64,000 nt of DNA from JALYOC01 sp036675345 (GTDB lineage Bacteria > Myxococcota > Myxococcia > Myxococcales > Myxococcaceae). How positions within the stretch are numbered: the first letter of the stretch is position 1; the number at the start of each line of letters is the position of its first letter. The translations under genes were made by a program, and so were the position numbers. The stretch is taken from positions 1 through 64,000 of the forward strand of contig JAKFFE010000007.1 in NCBI GenBank assembly GCA_036675345.1, given 5' to 3'. Positions 49,920 to 58,991 of the stretch are shown here, piece by piece. A model generated the notes under the pieces. It worked only from the letters and a program-made list of their open reading frames with translations. It was not told where the DNA came from and ran no database searches.

Positions 49920-52133
49920 ATGGACACCCTTTCCACCCGCCTCCCGCTGCTCCGGCAGCTGCTGTTCCTGGTGCTGGCCGCCCTCCTGCTGACGCCGTGG
50001 AACGCAGCCGCGGTCGATCCCCAGCCGCCCGATCCCTGCCTGGAGCTGGAGGAGGACTCCCACGCCGCGCTGGAGGCGCTGACCCGGCTGCGGATCACCA
50101 GCGGGGGCAACCCCCGCGAGGTGAGGGAGGTGCGTCTGACCGGGCTGCGCTCCCTGGACGAGGCCCGGGTGTGGCGGTTGATCGGCCGACGTCCCCCGGG
50201 GCCATTGACCACCGAGCAGGTGGCGATGGTGGTGGTGCGGGTGGCGCAGAGCGGGCTGTTCCGCCGGGTGGAGCCGAGGCTGCACGTGGAGGCGGAGGAG
50301 GGCGCCACCCTGGAGCTGGTGCTGGAGGAGTTCCCGCGGCTGGAGCAGGTCCAGCTCCGGGGACTGACCGAGGTCAGCGAGACCCGGGTGCTGGACGCGC
50401 TGCTGCGCGGGCCGCGCGAGGACGACGACGAGGACGCCGAGGAGCGGGGCTTCTCCCGTTGCCCGCCGCCGCTGCCTCCCCGCCAGCTGCTGGCCCGCCG
50501 TTCCGGGGATCGGGTGGAGCCGGGGATCCTCTGGGAAGGGGTGCCCGCGGCGTTGACCCGGGTGATGGACGCCCTGGATGACGACGGCTACCTGATGGCC
50601 TCGCTGCAGGCCCAGCTGACCCCCGACGGGGTGCTGACGCTGGAGATCGACGAGGGGCGGCTGGAGTCGCTGGAGCTGCACGGGGTCCCGGAGGGGATGA
50701 AGGCCCAGGTGCTGGCCGAGCTGGATCTGGAGCCGGGACGGGTGTTCACCGAGGCGGACGTGGAGGCCGCGTTGCGGCGGGTGACCCGGCGCTTTCCGTT
50801 CCTGGAGGAGGGAGAGGCCGGACCGCGGCGTGACCCGGCCCGGCGCAAGGTGGTGGAGGAGCAGCAGCAGGGCCAGCAGACGTACCGGGTGGAGGAGGGC
50901 GAGCGCCGCGCCAGGCGGCACCGGGTCACCCTCCACGTGGACTCCGAGGAGGAGGAGGACCAGGAGTTCTCGCTGCCCTTCGGCATCCCGCTGGACTGGA
51001 GCCACTCCTCGTCCGACGCGGTGCAGGTGGAGGGGCGCACCGCCCGGCTGTACTTCGATCAGGACCGCACCGATCTGGACACCGACTGGCTGGAGCTGCT
51101 GCGCCACACCCCGGTGACCGGCTTTGCCCCCGGACTGGGCCTGACCGGCTGGCTGTACGATCCGCAGAACCGCGCCCATCTGGGGGTGGACGCCTCGCTG
51201 TCACTGAACACCAGCCGCTCCGCCCAGCCGGTGGACTTCCTGGTCGGGCCCAAGGTCCAGCTCCCGGGCCTCTTCATCGCCGAGCTGGGAGGCCAAATCT
51301 ACGCGCTCACCGAGACCTCCGATCGCTGGCGGGTGAGCCGGATCGATTCCTACCTGCACTCGATGATCGTCAGCCACCCCCACGCCGACTACTATCGGCG
51401 CACCGGGGTCAGCGCGTTCGTCACCGCCCACCTGGCGCGGCAGCTCACCGTCGGCGCCGAGTACCGCAACGATCTGCACGCGTCGATGGAGACGGTGGTC
51501 GGCCCCACCTTCCTGGCCCAGACCGCGCACTTCAACCCGTCGGTGGACGAGGGGCGGATGGGGTCGATGGTGCTGCGCGCCGAGTGGTCCACCCAGAAGG
51601 TGGGGCTGGACCAGGTCGGCGGCAGGCGGCGGGCCCCGGAGCTGTCGGTGGTGGACCGCGACTGGTACGGCGAGCTGGAGCCCGGCTTCCAGACGGTGAA
51701 CACCGCCGAGTTCGCCGATCCCCGCCTGGGTGGGCGCTTCCAGTTCTTCCGGGTGGTCTCCGACAACGGTTTCCACCTGCGCACCGGGGACGATCAGGGC
51801 CTGCGGCTTCGGGTGCGCGCCGCCGGAGGACGGGATCTGCCCGCGCAGAAGCGGGAGGCGCTGGGCGGCTGGAACGCGCTGCGCGGCTACGACTTCAAGG
51901 AGTTCGAAGGCGACCTCTCGGTGCTGGCGATGGCCGAGTACCACTTCGGCTTCCTCTCCGCGTTCGCCGACGGAGGCACGGTGCGCGCGGCGACGGGGTG
52001 GCTGGCGCCCAAGGTGGGGCTGGGGGCGGCGATCAACCTGGGCTCGCACTTCCAGGTGGCCGCGGCGTGGCGGACCGACGAACGCGCCCGACTCCTTCCG
52101 GAGTTCAAGGCGGTGCTCAACCGGACCTTCTGA
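49920..52133 (+). CDS. second Omp85/BamA-like outer-membrane protein
   Basis: The protein has 737 residues from ATG 49920, with AAGGA upstream and a signal peptide (LLRQLLFLVLAALLLTPWNAAAVD). At least three POTRA-like segments are seen (VREVRLTGLRSLDEARVWRLIG, LEQVQLRGLTEVSETRVLDALL, LESLELHGVPEGMKAQVLAEL). Highly charged stretches interrupt them, such as EDDDEDAEE and SEEEEDQEF. The last 300 residues form an Omp85-type barrel with GGWNALRGYDFKEFEG and end in LNRTF with a terminal Phe. It could be a TamA-like or specialised insertase under control of the adjoining two-component system. Confidence 0.78.
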   Translation: MDTLSTRLPLLRQLLFLVLAALLLTPWNAAAVDPQPPDPCLELEEDSHAALEALTRLRITSGGNPREVREVRLTGLRSLDEARVWRLIGRRPPGPLTTEQVAMVVVRVAQSGLFRRVEPRLHVEAEEGATLELVLEEFPRLEQVQLRGLTEVSETRVLDALLRGPREDDDEDAEERGFSRCPPPLPPRQLLARRSGDRVEPGILWEGVPAALTRVMDALDDDGYLMASLQAQLTPDGVLTLEIDEGRLESLELHGVPEGMKAQVLAELDLEPGRVFTEADVEAALRRVTRRFPFLEEGEAGPRRDPARRKVVEEQQQGQQTYRVEEGERRARRHRVTLHVDSEEEEDQEFSLPFGIPLDWSHSSSDAVQVEGRTARLYFDQDRTDLDTDWLELLRHTPVTGFAPGLGLTGWLYDPQNRAHLGVDASLSLNTSRSAQPVDFLVGPKVQLPGLFIAELGGQIYALTETSDRWRVSRIDSYLHSMIVSHPHADYYRRTGVSAFVTAHLARQLTVGAEYRNDLHASMETVVGPTFLAQTAHFNPSVDEGRMGSMVLRAEWSTQKVGLDQVGGRRRAPELSVVDRDWYGELEPGFQTVNTAEFADPRLGGRFQFFRVVSDNGFHLRTGDDQGLRLRVRAAGGRDLPAQKREALGGWNALRGYDFKEFEGDLSVLAMAEYHFGFLSAFADGGTVRAATGWLAPKVGLGAAINLGSHFQVAAAWRTDERARLLPEFKAVLNRTF

Positions 52134-52137
52134 GCCG

Positions 52138-52749
52138 ATGCCCATGCTCGAGATTCCAAGAAGGAGCGGGGAGTGGACGCACGCGGTCGCCATCCTGGCC
52201 ACCACCTGCGCCCTGGCCGCGGGCACCGCGTGGGCCGAGACGCCCGCCGTCAGCTGCCGGGCGCTCTTGGCCCAGGACCGGGCGCTGGTGGAGATCCAGC
52301 TCTCCCGGTTCATCGATCCCCGGCTGGCCAAGCTGATCCGGCTGGGACTGGCGGGTCGGATCCAGCTGGAGCTGGTCCTGTACCGCCAGCGGCCGTTCTG
52401 GTTCGACGAGGCGCAGGATCGCACCACCCGTCAGACCGTGCTCCGCTACCACCCCGACCCGGGTGGGTTCCTCCTGGACGGGGATCGGGAGGTGGAGGAT
52501 CCGCTCCGGCTCTCCCTGGATCGGATCGCGCTGCGGCCGGTGGATGGGCTGGAGGAGGGCGGGGTGTACCAGGTGGAGGTGAAGGTCTCCTTGCGGGTGG
52601 TCACCCCCCAGAGCCTGGGCAAGGTGGCCGCCTGGCTGGCCGGACAACAGCGCCAGCGCGAGGACGAGGTGTCCCAGACCCTGCTCCAGGCGGTGGCGGA
52701 GGATCTGGCGCGCACTGCCCACGCCCGCTGCCAGGCGGAGCGTCGCTAG
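52138..52749 (+). CDS. DUF4390-family secreted protein
   Basis: The protein has 203 residues with a signal peptide ending at AWAE. The remainder is beta-rich: ALVEIQLSRFIDPRLAKLIRLGLAGRIQLELVLYRQR, YHPDPGGFLLD and a C-terminal helix. DUF4390 proteins often lie next to NtrY/NtrX-type two-component genes, as here. It starts 4 bp after the Omp85-like gene. Its stop shares CTAG with the convergent marC. Confidence 0.7.
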   Translation: MPMLEIPRRSGEWTHAVAILATTCALAAGTAWAETPAVSCRALLAQDRALVEIQLSRFIDPRLAKLIRLGLAGRIQLELVLYRQRPFWFDEAQDRTTRQTVLRYHPDPGGFLLDGDREVEDPLRLSLDRIALRPVDGLEEGGVYQVEVKVSLRVVTPQSLGKVAAWLAGQQRQREDEVSQTLLQAVAEDLARTAHARCQAERR

Positions 52750-53381
52750 ACCGCGGCCAGGACCAGGTCCTTCATCCCGTCGGCCACGAACTGCACCGCG
52801 ATCGCCGCCAGGATCAACCCCATCACCCGCTCCAGCACCAGCAGGCCCGAGGCGCCCAGGACCTTCTGGACCACGGTGGCTCCTCGCAACAGCAGGTAGG
52901 AGCCCACGAAGGTGATGGCGATGGCGACCAGCACCGGGACCGCATGCAGTGGGGTCTTTCCCCGCGCCATCAGCACCATCACCGTGGCGATGGCGCCGGG
53001 TCCGGCCAGCAGCGGGATTGCCAGCGGGACCAGGGCGATGTCCTCCTTGGCCAGGCCTTCGGCGGTCTCCTCCGGAGAGGTCCGGGTGGCGGCCGGCTTG
53101 GCGCGGATCATGTCCAGGGCGGTGATCAACAGCAGGATCCCCCCGGCGATCCGGAAGGCGCCCATGGTCACCCCCAGCACTTGGAACAAGAAGGCGCCGA
53201 AGAGGGCGAAGAACACCAGCAGGAGCCCTCCCACCAGACAGGCCCGCCGCGCCATGCTGCGGACCTTCTCCGGGGAGTCCCCCCGGGTCATCGCCAGGAA
53301 GATCGGCACCACCCCCGGCGGGTCCACCACGAAGAACACCGCGGAGAGGGCGACCAGGAACTCTGAGAGGTAGTCGGTCAC
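52746..53381 (-). CDS. MarC-family inner-membrane protein
   Basis: The protein has 211 residues with six predicted helices. The sequence VVDPPGVVPIFLAMT in helix 1-2 and GPGAIATVMVLMA in the middle are MarC signatures. The family is a putative transporter of unknown substrate; the old link to multiple antibiotic resistance was not confirmed. It ends convergently with the DUF4390 gene. Confidence 0.9.
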   Translation of the reverse strand: MTDYLSEFLVALSAVFFVVDPPGVVPIFLAMTRGDSPEKVRSMARRACLVGGLLLVFFALFGAFLFQVLGVTMGAFRIAGGILLLITALDMIRAKPAATRTSPEETAEGLAKEDIALVPLAIPLLAGPGAIATVMVLMARGKTPLHAVPVLVAIAITFVGSYLLLRGATVVQKVLGASGLLVLERVMGLILAAIAVQFVADGMKDLVLAAV

Positions 53382-53385
53382 GCGA

Positions 53386-54090
53386 TCACACAGTCAGCCG
53401 CAGCTTCCAGACCATGGCCAGCGCTTCCAGGAAGATCTTCCGGCTCATCTTGGACTGGCCCACCCGCCGGTCCTCGAACACGATCGGGATCTCCTTGACC
53501 GAATACCCCTTCTTCAAGGCCCGGTAGGTCAGCTCGATCTGGAAGGCGTAGCCGGTGCTCTTCACCTCCGCCAGTTCGATCCCCTCCAGCACCCGGCGGT
53601 TGAAGCACTTGAAGCCACCGGTCAGGTCCCGGATCTCCACCCCCAGGATCGAACGCGCGTACAGCGACCCGCCCATGCTGATCGCGCGGCGACCGCGCCC
53701 CCAGTTGAGGGTGCCCCCGCCCTCCACGTAGCGGGAGCCCAGCACCAGGTCGGTGGTCCGGGCCTCGTCCAGCAGCCGCGGGACGTAGGCCGGGTCGTGG
53801 CTGAAGTCGGCGTCCATCTCGATCACGTAACGGTACCCGTGGGAGAGCGCCCAGTCGAAGGCGGCCAGATACGCGCGCCCCAGCCCCTCCTTCTTCGTCC
53901 GGTGCAGCACCCGGACCCGGGGGTCCTCCGCCGCCAGCCGGTCCGCCAGCTGGCCGGTGCCGTCGGGGCTGTTGTCGTCGATCACCAGCACGTCCACGCG
54001 GGGATCCGCCGCCAGCACCGAGCGGGTGATCGGCTCGAGGTTCTCGCGCTCGTTGTAGGTGGGGATGCAGACCAGCGCCGGGTTCGCCAT
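53386..54090 (-). CDS. dolichyl/polyprenyl-phosphate mannose synthase-like glycosyltransferase (GT2)
   Basis: The protein has 234 residues from ATG 54090 (GTG 54102 is possible). GT2 landmarks are CIPTYNERENLEPI, DDNSPDGTG, the metal site EMDADFSH and GSRYVEGGG. The length equals the Dpm1 core with no C-terminal membrane domain. It would make polyprenyl-phosphate sugar, a donor for periplasmic glycosylation or lipid A modification. It sits between marC and lpxB on the minus strand. Confidence 0.85.
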   Translation of the reverse strand: MANPALVCIPTYNERENLEPITRSVLAADPRVDVLVIDDNSPDGTGQLADRLAAEDPRVRVLHRTKKEGLGRAYLAAFDWALSHGYRYVIEMDADFSHDPAYVPRLLDEARTTDLVLGSRYVEGGGTLNWGRGRRAISMGGSLYARSILGVEIRDLTGGFKCFNRRVLEGIELAEVKSTGYAFQIELTYRALKKGYSVKEIPIVFEDRRVGQSKMSRKIFLEALAMVWKLRLTV

Positions 54091-54124
54091 ACCGCCGGCC
54101 ACATAGCAGAGCGGCCCGCCGAGG

Positions 54125-55261
54125 TCAGGACTTCTGCAGCAGCTCCAGCACCGAGTCCGCCGCCCGCCCCGACGCGCCCCTCTCCCCGATCCGCGCCCGT
54201 ACCTCCGCCAGGCCGGCCAGCATCGCGTCCTGATCCGGGCCGGGGGACCACAGCCGGCGGACCTCGGCCGCCACCGCCTGGGGGGTGAACGCCTCCTGGA
54301 GCAGCTCCGGCACCACCCGCCGCCCCACCAGCAGGTTGGGGAGGGAGACGTGCTCCAGCTTCACCAGCCGGCGGCCGATGGCGAAGGTCAGCGGCGACAT
54401 CCGGTACACCACGATCATCGGCCGCTGCATCAGCGCCGCCTCCAGGGTGGCGGTCCCGGACGCCACCACCGTCACGTCGCTGGCGCCCACCACCTCCGCG
54501 GCGCGACCATCGATCAGGATCGGCTTTAGCTCGCCGAAGGGCGCGGCCACCGTCTCCCGGGCGAGGGTGTGCGCCACCGGCACCACCAGCTGCATTTCCG
54601 GGCGTTCGCGCAACAGCAGCCGCGCTGCCTCCACCAGGGTGGGGAGGATGCGGGTCAGCTCGCCCATCCGGCTGCCGGGCAGCAGCGCCAGCACCGGACG
54701 TTCGGGGGCCAGGCCCAGCTGCGCGCGGAACTGGGCCATCGGGGCCGGGGGTGGGACCTGCTCCACCACCGGGCTGCCCACGTAGCGGGCCGCCACTCCG
54801 CGCTGACGATAGAAGTCCTCCTCGAAGGGGAGGATGCACAGCATCCGATCCACGTCCCGGGCAATCGCCTTCACCCGTCCCTGCCGCCACGCCCACACCG
54901 TGGGGCTGATGTAGTAGGCGACCGGGATCCCCAGCGCCTTCAGCCGCCGGGCCAGCCGGAGGTTGAAGTCCGGGATGTCCACCAGGATCGCCAGCTGGGG
55001 CCGGCGGCGTCGGGCCACCGCCTCCAACCGTCCCAGCACCTGGAGGATCCGCCGGACCTTGGGCAGGACCTCCACCAGCCCCATCACCGAGACCTCATGC
55101 GCTCCGTGAACCAGGTCCACGCCCAGCGCAGCCAGCTTGGATCCCCCCATGCCGAAGAAGCGCAAGGACGGGTCCCGGCGGAGCAGCTCTCCCACCAGGT
55201 CGGCGGCGTGCCCGTCCCCGGACGCCTCCCCCGTGACCACCATGACGTTCCGAAGCCCCAT
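54125..55261 (-). CDS. lpxB: lipid-A-disaccharide synthase
   Basis: The protein has 378 residues from ATG 55261. GT19 motifs: VVTGEASGDGHAADLV, VDIPDFNLRLARRLK, YYISPTVWAWRQGRVK, LLPGSRMGEL and VASGTATLEAALMQRPMIVVYRM. It condenses lipid X with UDP-2,3-diacylglucosamine, following LpxI. It is separated from the lpxA-lpxI run and divergent from the DUF4388 gene across only 31 bp. Confidence 0.95.
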   Translation of the reverse strand: MGLRNVMVVTGEASGDGHAADLVGELLRRDPSLRFFGMGGSKLAALGVDLVHGAHEVSVMGLVEVLPKVRRILQVLGRLEAVARRRRPQLAILVDIPDFNLRLARRLKALGIPVAYYISPTVWAWRQGRVKAIARDVDRMLCILPFEEDFYRQRGVAARYVGSPVVEQVPPPAPMAQFRAQLGLAPERPVLALLPGSRMGELTRILPTLVEAARLLLRERPEMQLVVPVAHTLARETVAAPFGELKPILIDGRAAEVVGASDVTVVASGTATLEAALMQRPMIVVYRMSPLTFAIGRRLVKLEHVSLPNLLVGRRVVPELLQEAFTPQAVAAEVRRLWSPGPDQDAMLAGLAEVRARIGERGASGRAADSVLELLQKS

Positions 55262-55292
55262 TGACAGGGGGCGCAATGTATAACGAACCGCC
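55262..55292. promoter_or_regulatory. 31-bp divergent promoter region
   Basis: It is AT-richer than its surroundings and holds TATAAC (55279-55284) on the plus strand and GTTATA on the other, so both genes may use the same core. A TTGACA starts at 55261, but its 12-bp distance to TATAAC is too short for a standard promoter. The plus-strand leader would be only a few bases. Confidence 0.4.
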
Positions 55293-57185
55293 TTGAAGAC
55301 CCTCCTTCTGGCTGAAAGCCACCCCGCCACGCTCGAGCACCTCCGTGGGGTGCTCACCCAGGCCGGCTACACCGTGCGTGCGGTGACCGAGCCGGGCAAG
55401 GCGCTGGAGCACTTCGCCTCCGACCGTCCGGACGTGGTGCTGGTGGCGGTGGACTTCCCGAAGCTGGACCAGCAGCACCTGGCGCAGCTGATCCGGGCCA
55501 GCGATCAGGGATCGCGGATCCCGCTGTTGGTGATCGACAAGGGGCACCTGGGCCGGGCGCGGGGGGTGAGCGCGATCCTGGACCTGAAGGCCAACGGCTA
55601 CGTCCCCGATCCCACCAAGGTCCCGGAGCTGCTGGCCAAGCTCAAGCCGCTGCTGGAGTCCTCCCCCTCGGCCAAGAGCGGAGCCGCCACCGGGGTGGGC
55701 GCGGTGCTGGCGCGGCCGCCGGTGGCCTCCGGTGAGCTCAAGGGCTTTCCCCTGCCGGCCCTGTTCAACTCCTTCTACCGGCTGCACCGGGACGGGGTGC
55801 TGGTGGTCGCCTTCCGCGACCTGACCCGCCGGGTCTATTTCCTGCGCGGTCGTCCGGCGAACTACGACTCCACCGCCCGGCAGGATGGGTTCGCCAACTG
55901 GCTGGTGGAGCGCCAGGAGCTGACCGAATCCCAGAGCGAGGAGGTGCTCAAGGCGCTGGCCAGCGGGCTGCGGATCGGCACTGCATTGGCGGAGGCCGGG
56001 GTGGCCCTGGAGGGGGAGGAGCTGCTGCAGCGGCTGCGGGACTACACCCGGGAGAAGGTCGCCCAGCTGGTGGGGATGAGGGAGGGTCGGTACGCCTTCT
56101 ACGCCGGCACCGAGTTCACCCAGGAGGTGGCGGCGATGGAGATTCCCGCCCTGGCCGCGATCCTGGAGGGGGCGCGGCGCACCTTCCCGGTGAAGGTGTT
56201 CGGCGCGGCGCTGCGCGGCCGGCTGCATGAGTTCCCGCAGCGCACCGCGGAGTTCGGGCCGGATCTGCCGGAGCTGGGGCTGGACACCGACGATCTGAAG
56301 ATCGCCATGCAGATGAATGGCCGGATCCCGATGCACGACATCCTGGCCCATGGGCGGGGCGAGCTGCGCAGCACCTACAGCCTGGTGTGGTTCCTGAACC
56401 TGACCGGCGATCTGCGCTTCTCCAAGACCCCGCTGGCCTCCACCGAGGCGCAGCCCTACGCCGGCTCGGACAAGATCGCCCCCAAGCGCCGCAAGCCGCT
56501 GCCGGCGGAGCTGGCCAACCAGCTGCGGGACTCGGCGGTGAAGATCATCACCGGCAGCTACTTCCGGGTGCTGGGCCTGGACATCACCGCCGACACCGAC
56601 CAGGTGGAGGAGGCGTACCACGAGGTGGCGCGGCGCTTTCACGCCGACAACTACGCCGAGTTCGACACCTCGGAGATCCAGGACCTGCTGGACTCGGTGA
56701 TGGACAAGCTGTCCGCCTCCTACCGGGTGCTGTCGGTGGAGGAGAAGCGCAAGGCCTACGTGCAGTACCTGTTCTCGCGGTTGGACGTGGGCCGGTCCGC
56801 GGAGATCAGCGTGGACGCGGAGATCGCGCTGCACCGGGGGACCGCGGCGCTCAAGCGCAAGGACTTCAATGGGGCGGTGCGGGCCTTCGAGGAGGCGGTC
56901 TCGGTCAACCCGCGCGAGCCGGAGTACTACTCGTACCTGGCCTGGGCCACCTACCTGGCCGCCTCCCGCGGCACCGCGGCGGTGGAGCGGGCCAAGGCGG
57001 CGCAGAAGCTGCTCAAGAAGGCGCTGGGGCTGAACCCCACCCTGGAGCGGGCGATCATCATCTCCGCGATCATCGAGGGGGAGACCGGCGACGCGTCGGT
57101 GGCCCGCAAGAAGCTGCTCAAGATCCTGGAGCAGAACCCCCACGCGCACCTGGCCAAGGCGGCGCTGCGCAAGCTGGGCCGGTGA
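55293..57185 (+). CDS. receiver-like/DUF4388/J-like/TPR protein
   Basis: The protein has 630 residues from TTG 55293. The first 120 residues look like a response-regulator receiver (KTLLLAESHPATLEHLRGVL) with a VAVDF in place of the phospho-Asp strand. A DUF4388/PATAN-type section follows (LKGFPLPALFNSFYRLHRDGVLVV). Residues about 425-505 resemble a J-like domain (FRVLGLDITADTDQVEEAYHEVARRFHAD) without the HPD motif. TPR helices end the protein (ALKRKDFNGAVRAFEEAVSVNPREPEYYSYLA). The family is common in Myxococcota, function unknown. It overlaps the ABC transporter gene by GTGA. Confidence 0.78.
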   Translation: MKTLLLAESHPATLEHLRGVLTQAGYTVRAVTEPGKALEHFASDRPDVVLVAVDFPKLDQQHLAQLIRASDQGSRIPLLVIDKGHLGRARGVSAILDLKANGYVPDPTKVPELLAKLKPLLESSPSAKSGAATGVGAVLARPPVASGELKGFPLPALFNSFYRLHRDGVLVVAFRDLTRRVYFLRGRPANYDSTARQDGFANWLVERQELTESQSEEVLKALASGLRIGTALAEAGVALEGEELLQRLRDYTREKVAQLVGMREGRYAFYAGTEFTQEVAAMEIPALAAILEGARRTFPVKVFGAALRGRLHEFPQRTAEFGPDLPELGLDTDDLKIAMQMNGRIPMHDILAHGRGELRSTYSLVWFLNLTGDLRFSKTPLASTEAQPYAGSDKIAPKRRKPLPAELANQLRDSAVKIITGSYFRVLGLDITADTDQVEEAYHEVARRFHADNYAEFDTSEIQDLLDSVMDKLSASYRVLSVEEKRKAYVQYLFSRLDVGRSAEISVDAEIALHRGTAALKRKDFNGAVRAFEEAVSVNPREPEYYSYLAWATYLAASRGTAAVERAKAAQKLLKKALGLNPTLERAIIISAIIEGETGDASVARKKLLKILEQNPHAHLAKAALRKLGR

Positions 57186-58975
57186 GTTCCCGTCCGGTGA
57201 TCTCCAGGCTGTTGAGGTTCGCCCGACCCCGCTGGCGTCCGGCGGCGATGGCGTTCGTGTGCATGGCGGTGCTGGGGCTGACCACCGGGATCTACGCCTT
57301 CCTGATGGGGCCGGCGCTGCGCTTTCTGCTCACCGGCGGCGAGGAGGGGTTGGACAAGGTCCGCTGGCTGCTGGGGGACGAGGTGCGGGTGGATCGCGCC
57401 TTTGCCCTCTGGGCGCTGCCGGTGACGATCGTGGCGGTGGGGGTGGTGAAGGGCTTCTCCTACCTGGGCCAGTTCTACTTCATGGGCTGGTTCGCCCAGC
57501 GGGTGGGGGCGGATCTGCGGCGCGCGGTGTTCGATGCGCTGGCCCGCATCTCACCCACCCGGATCCCCTCGCAGCGGGCCGGAGATCTCTTGACCCGGTT
57601 CACCAACGACGTGGGCGCGGTGGAGTTCGCCGCCTTCTACACCCTGGGGTCCTACGTCCGGGACACGCTGCAGATCATCGTCCTGGTGGGCGTGGCGCTG
57701 TGGCTGAACTGGAAGGTGGCGCTGGCCACCCTGGTGGTGCTGCCCCTGGCGGTGCTGCCCGCGGCCCGGCTGACCCGGTCGGTGATCAAACGGCTGCGGG
57801 TCGGCCAGTCCCGGCTGGGGGCGCTGGCCGCACAGCTGTCCGAATCCCTGGGGGGCCTGCGCACCATCCAGGCCTTCAACGGCCAGGAGGCGGAGCGGCG
57901 CCGCTTCGAGGAGAACGCCACCGTCCAGCGACAGGCGCTGATCCGCGCCGGCTGGTCCCGGGGGGCGGTGCCCGGCCTGATGGAGCTGCTGGCCGCCGGC
58001 GCCATCGCCGCGACCTTGTCCTTTGCCATCTCCACCCGGTCCATCCCCCCCGAGGAGCTGGTCTCGGTGCTCACCGCGCTGATCCTGGTGTACCAGCCGG
58101 CCAAGGATCTGGGCCGGGTGACCCAGTACGGCATCCTGGCCAAGGTGGCCGGGGAGCGGGTGCTGGAGGTGCTGGACTCGGTGCCGGCGGTGACCGACCG
58201 GCCGGAGGCCCGCGAGCTGACCACGATCCGCCAGGAGATCGCGCTGCGGGAGGTGGTGTTCGGCTATGGCGACCGCCCGGCCCTGGACGGCGTCAGCCTG
58301 ACCCTGCCGATCGGCAAGGTGGTGGCGGTGGTGGGCCCCAGCGGCAGCGGAAAGAGCACCCTGGTGTCACTGCTGCTGCGCTTCGAGAGTCCGCAGCAGG
58401 GGGCGTTGCTGATCGATGGCGAACCCGCCGAGGCCTACACCCAGCACAGCCTCCGCCGGCAGTTTGGCCTGGTGACCCAGGACGCCCAGCTGTTCTCCGG
58501 CTCGGTGCTGGACAACCTCCGGCTGGGACGCCCGGACGCCACCCTGGCGGAGGTGGAGGCAGCGGCCCGCGTCGCGGCGGCGGAGAGCTTCATCCAGGCG
58601 CTCCCGCAGGGGTACGCCACCCCGATCGGCGAGCGGGGCGTGGTCCTCTCCGGAGGTCAGCGGCAACGGCTGGCCCTGGCCCGGGCGGTGCTCAGTGGTG
58701 CCCCGGTGCTGCTCCTGGACGAGGCCACCAGCAACCTGGATCCGGAGAGTGAGCGCGAGGTGCAGCAGGCGCTGGGGGTGCTGTTGAAGGGCCGCACCGC
58801 GCTGGTGATCGCGCATCGGCTCTCCACGGTGAGGGACGCGGATCTGATCTACGTGCTGGAGGCGGGGCGGGTGGTGGAGAGTGGCACCCACCCGGAGCTG
58901 TTGGCGCGCGCGGGCAGCTACGCGCGGTTGTGGACGCTGCAGGAGCAGCCCGGAGAGCAGGGGAGCGCGGCGTGA
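57182..58975 (+). CDS. msbA: MsbA-type lipid A/ABC exporter (fused permease-ATPase)
   Basis: The protein has 597 residues from GTG 57182. Six membrane helices (about 15-310) precede the ATPase with Walker A GPSGSGKST, signature LSGGQRQR, Walker B LLLDEATSNLD and the H-loop IAHRLST. Length is that of MsbA (582 in E. coli). Location next to waaA and lpxK, as in E. coli msbA-lpxK, supports a role in flipping lipid A-core across the inner membrane. Confidence 0.88.
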   Translation: MSSRPVISRLLRFARPRWRPAAMAFVCMAVLGLTTGIYAFLMGPALRFLLTGGEEGLDKVRWLLGDEVRVDRAFALWALPVTIVAVGVVKGFSYLGQFYFMGWFAQRVGADLRRAVFDALARISPTRIPSQRAGDLLTRFTNDVGAVEFAAFYTLGSYVRDTLQIIVLVGVALWLNWKVALATLVVLPLAVLPAARLTRSVIKRLRVGQSRLGALAAQLSESLGGLRTIQAFNGQEAERRRFEENATVQRQALIRAGWSRGAVPGLMELLAAGAIAATLSFAISTRSIPPEELVSVLTALILVYQPAKDLGRVTQYGILAKVAGERVLEVLDSVPAVTDRPEARELTTIRQEIALREVVFGYGDRPALDGVSLTLPIGKVVAVVGPSGSGKSTLVSLLLRFESPQQGALLIDGEPAEAYTQHSLRRQFGLVTQDAQLFSGSVLDNLRLGRPDATLAEVEAAARVAAAESFIQALPQGYATPIGERGVVLSGGQRQRLALARAVLSGAPVLLLDEATSNLDPESEREVQQALGVLLKGRTALVIAHRLSTVRDADLIYVLEAGRVVESGTHPELLARAGSYARLWTLQEQPGEQGSAA

Positions 58976-58991
58976 TCGGGAGGCGCAAGGG

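Noticed and set aside
55261..55284. TTGACA-TATAAC promoter before the 55293 gene
   Set aside because: Both hexamers look good, but the spacer is 12 bp, too short for a sigma70 promoter.
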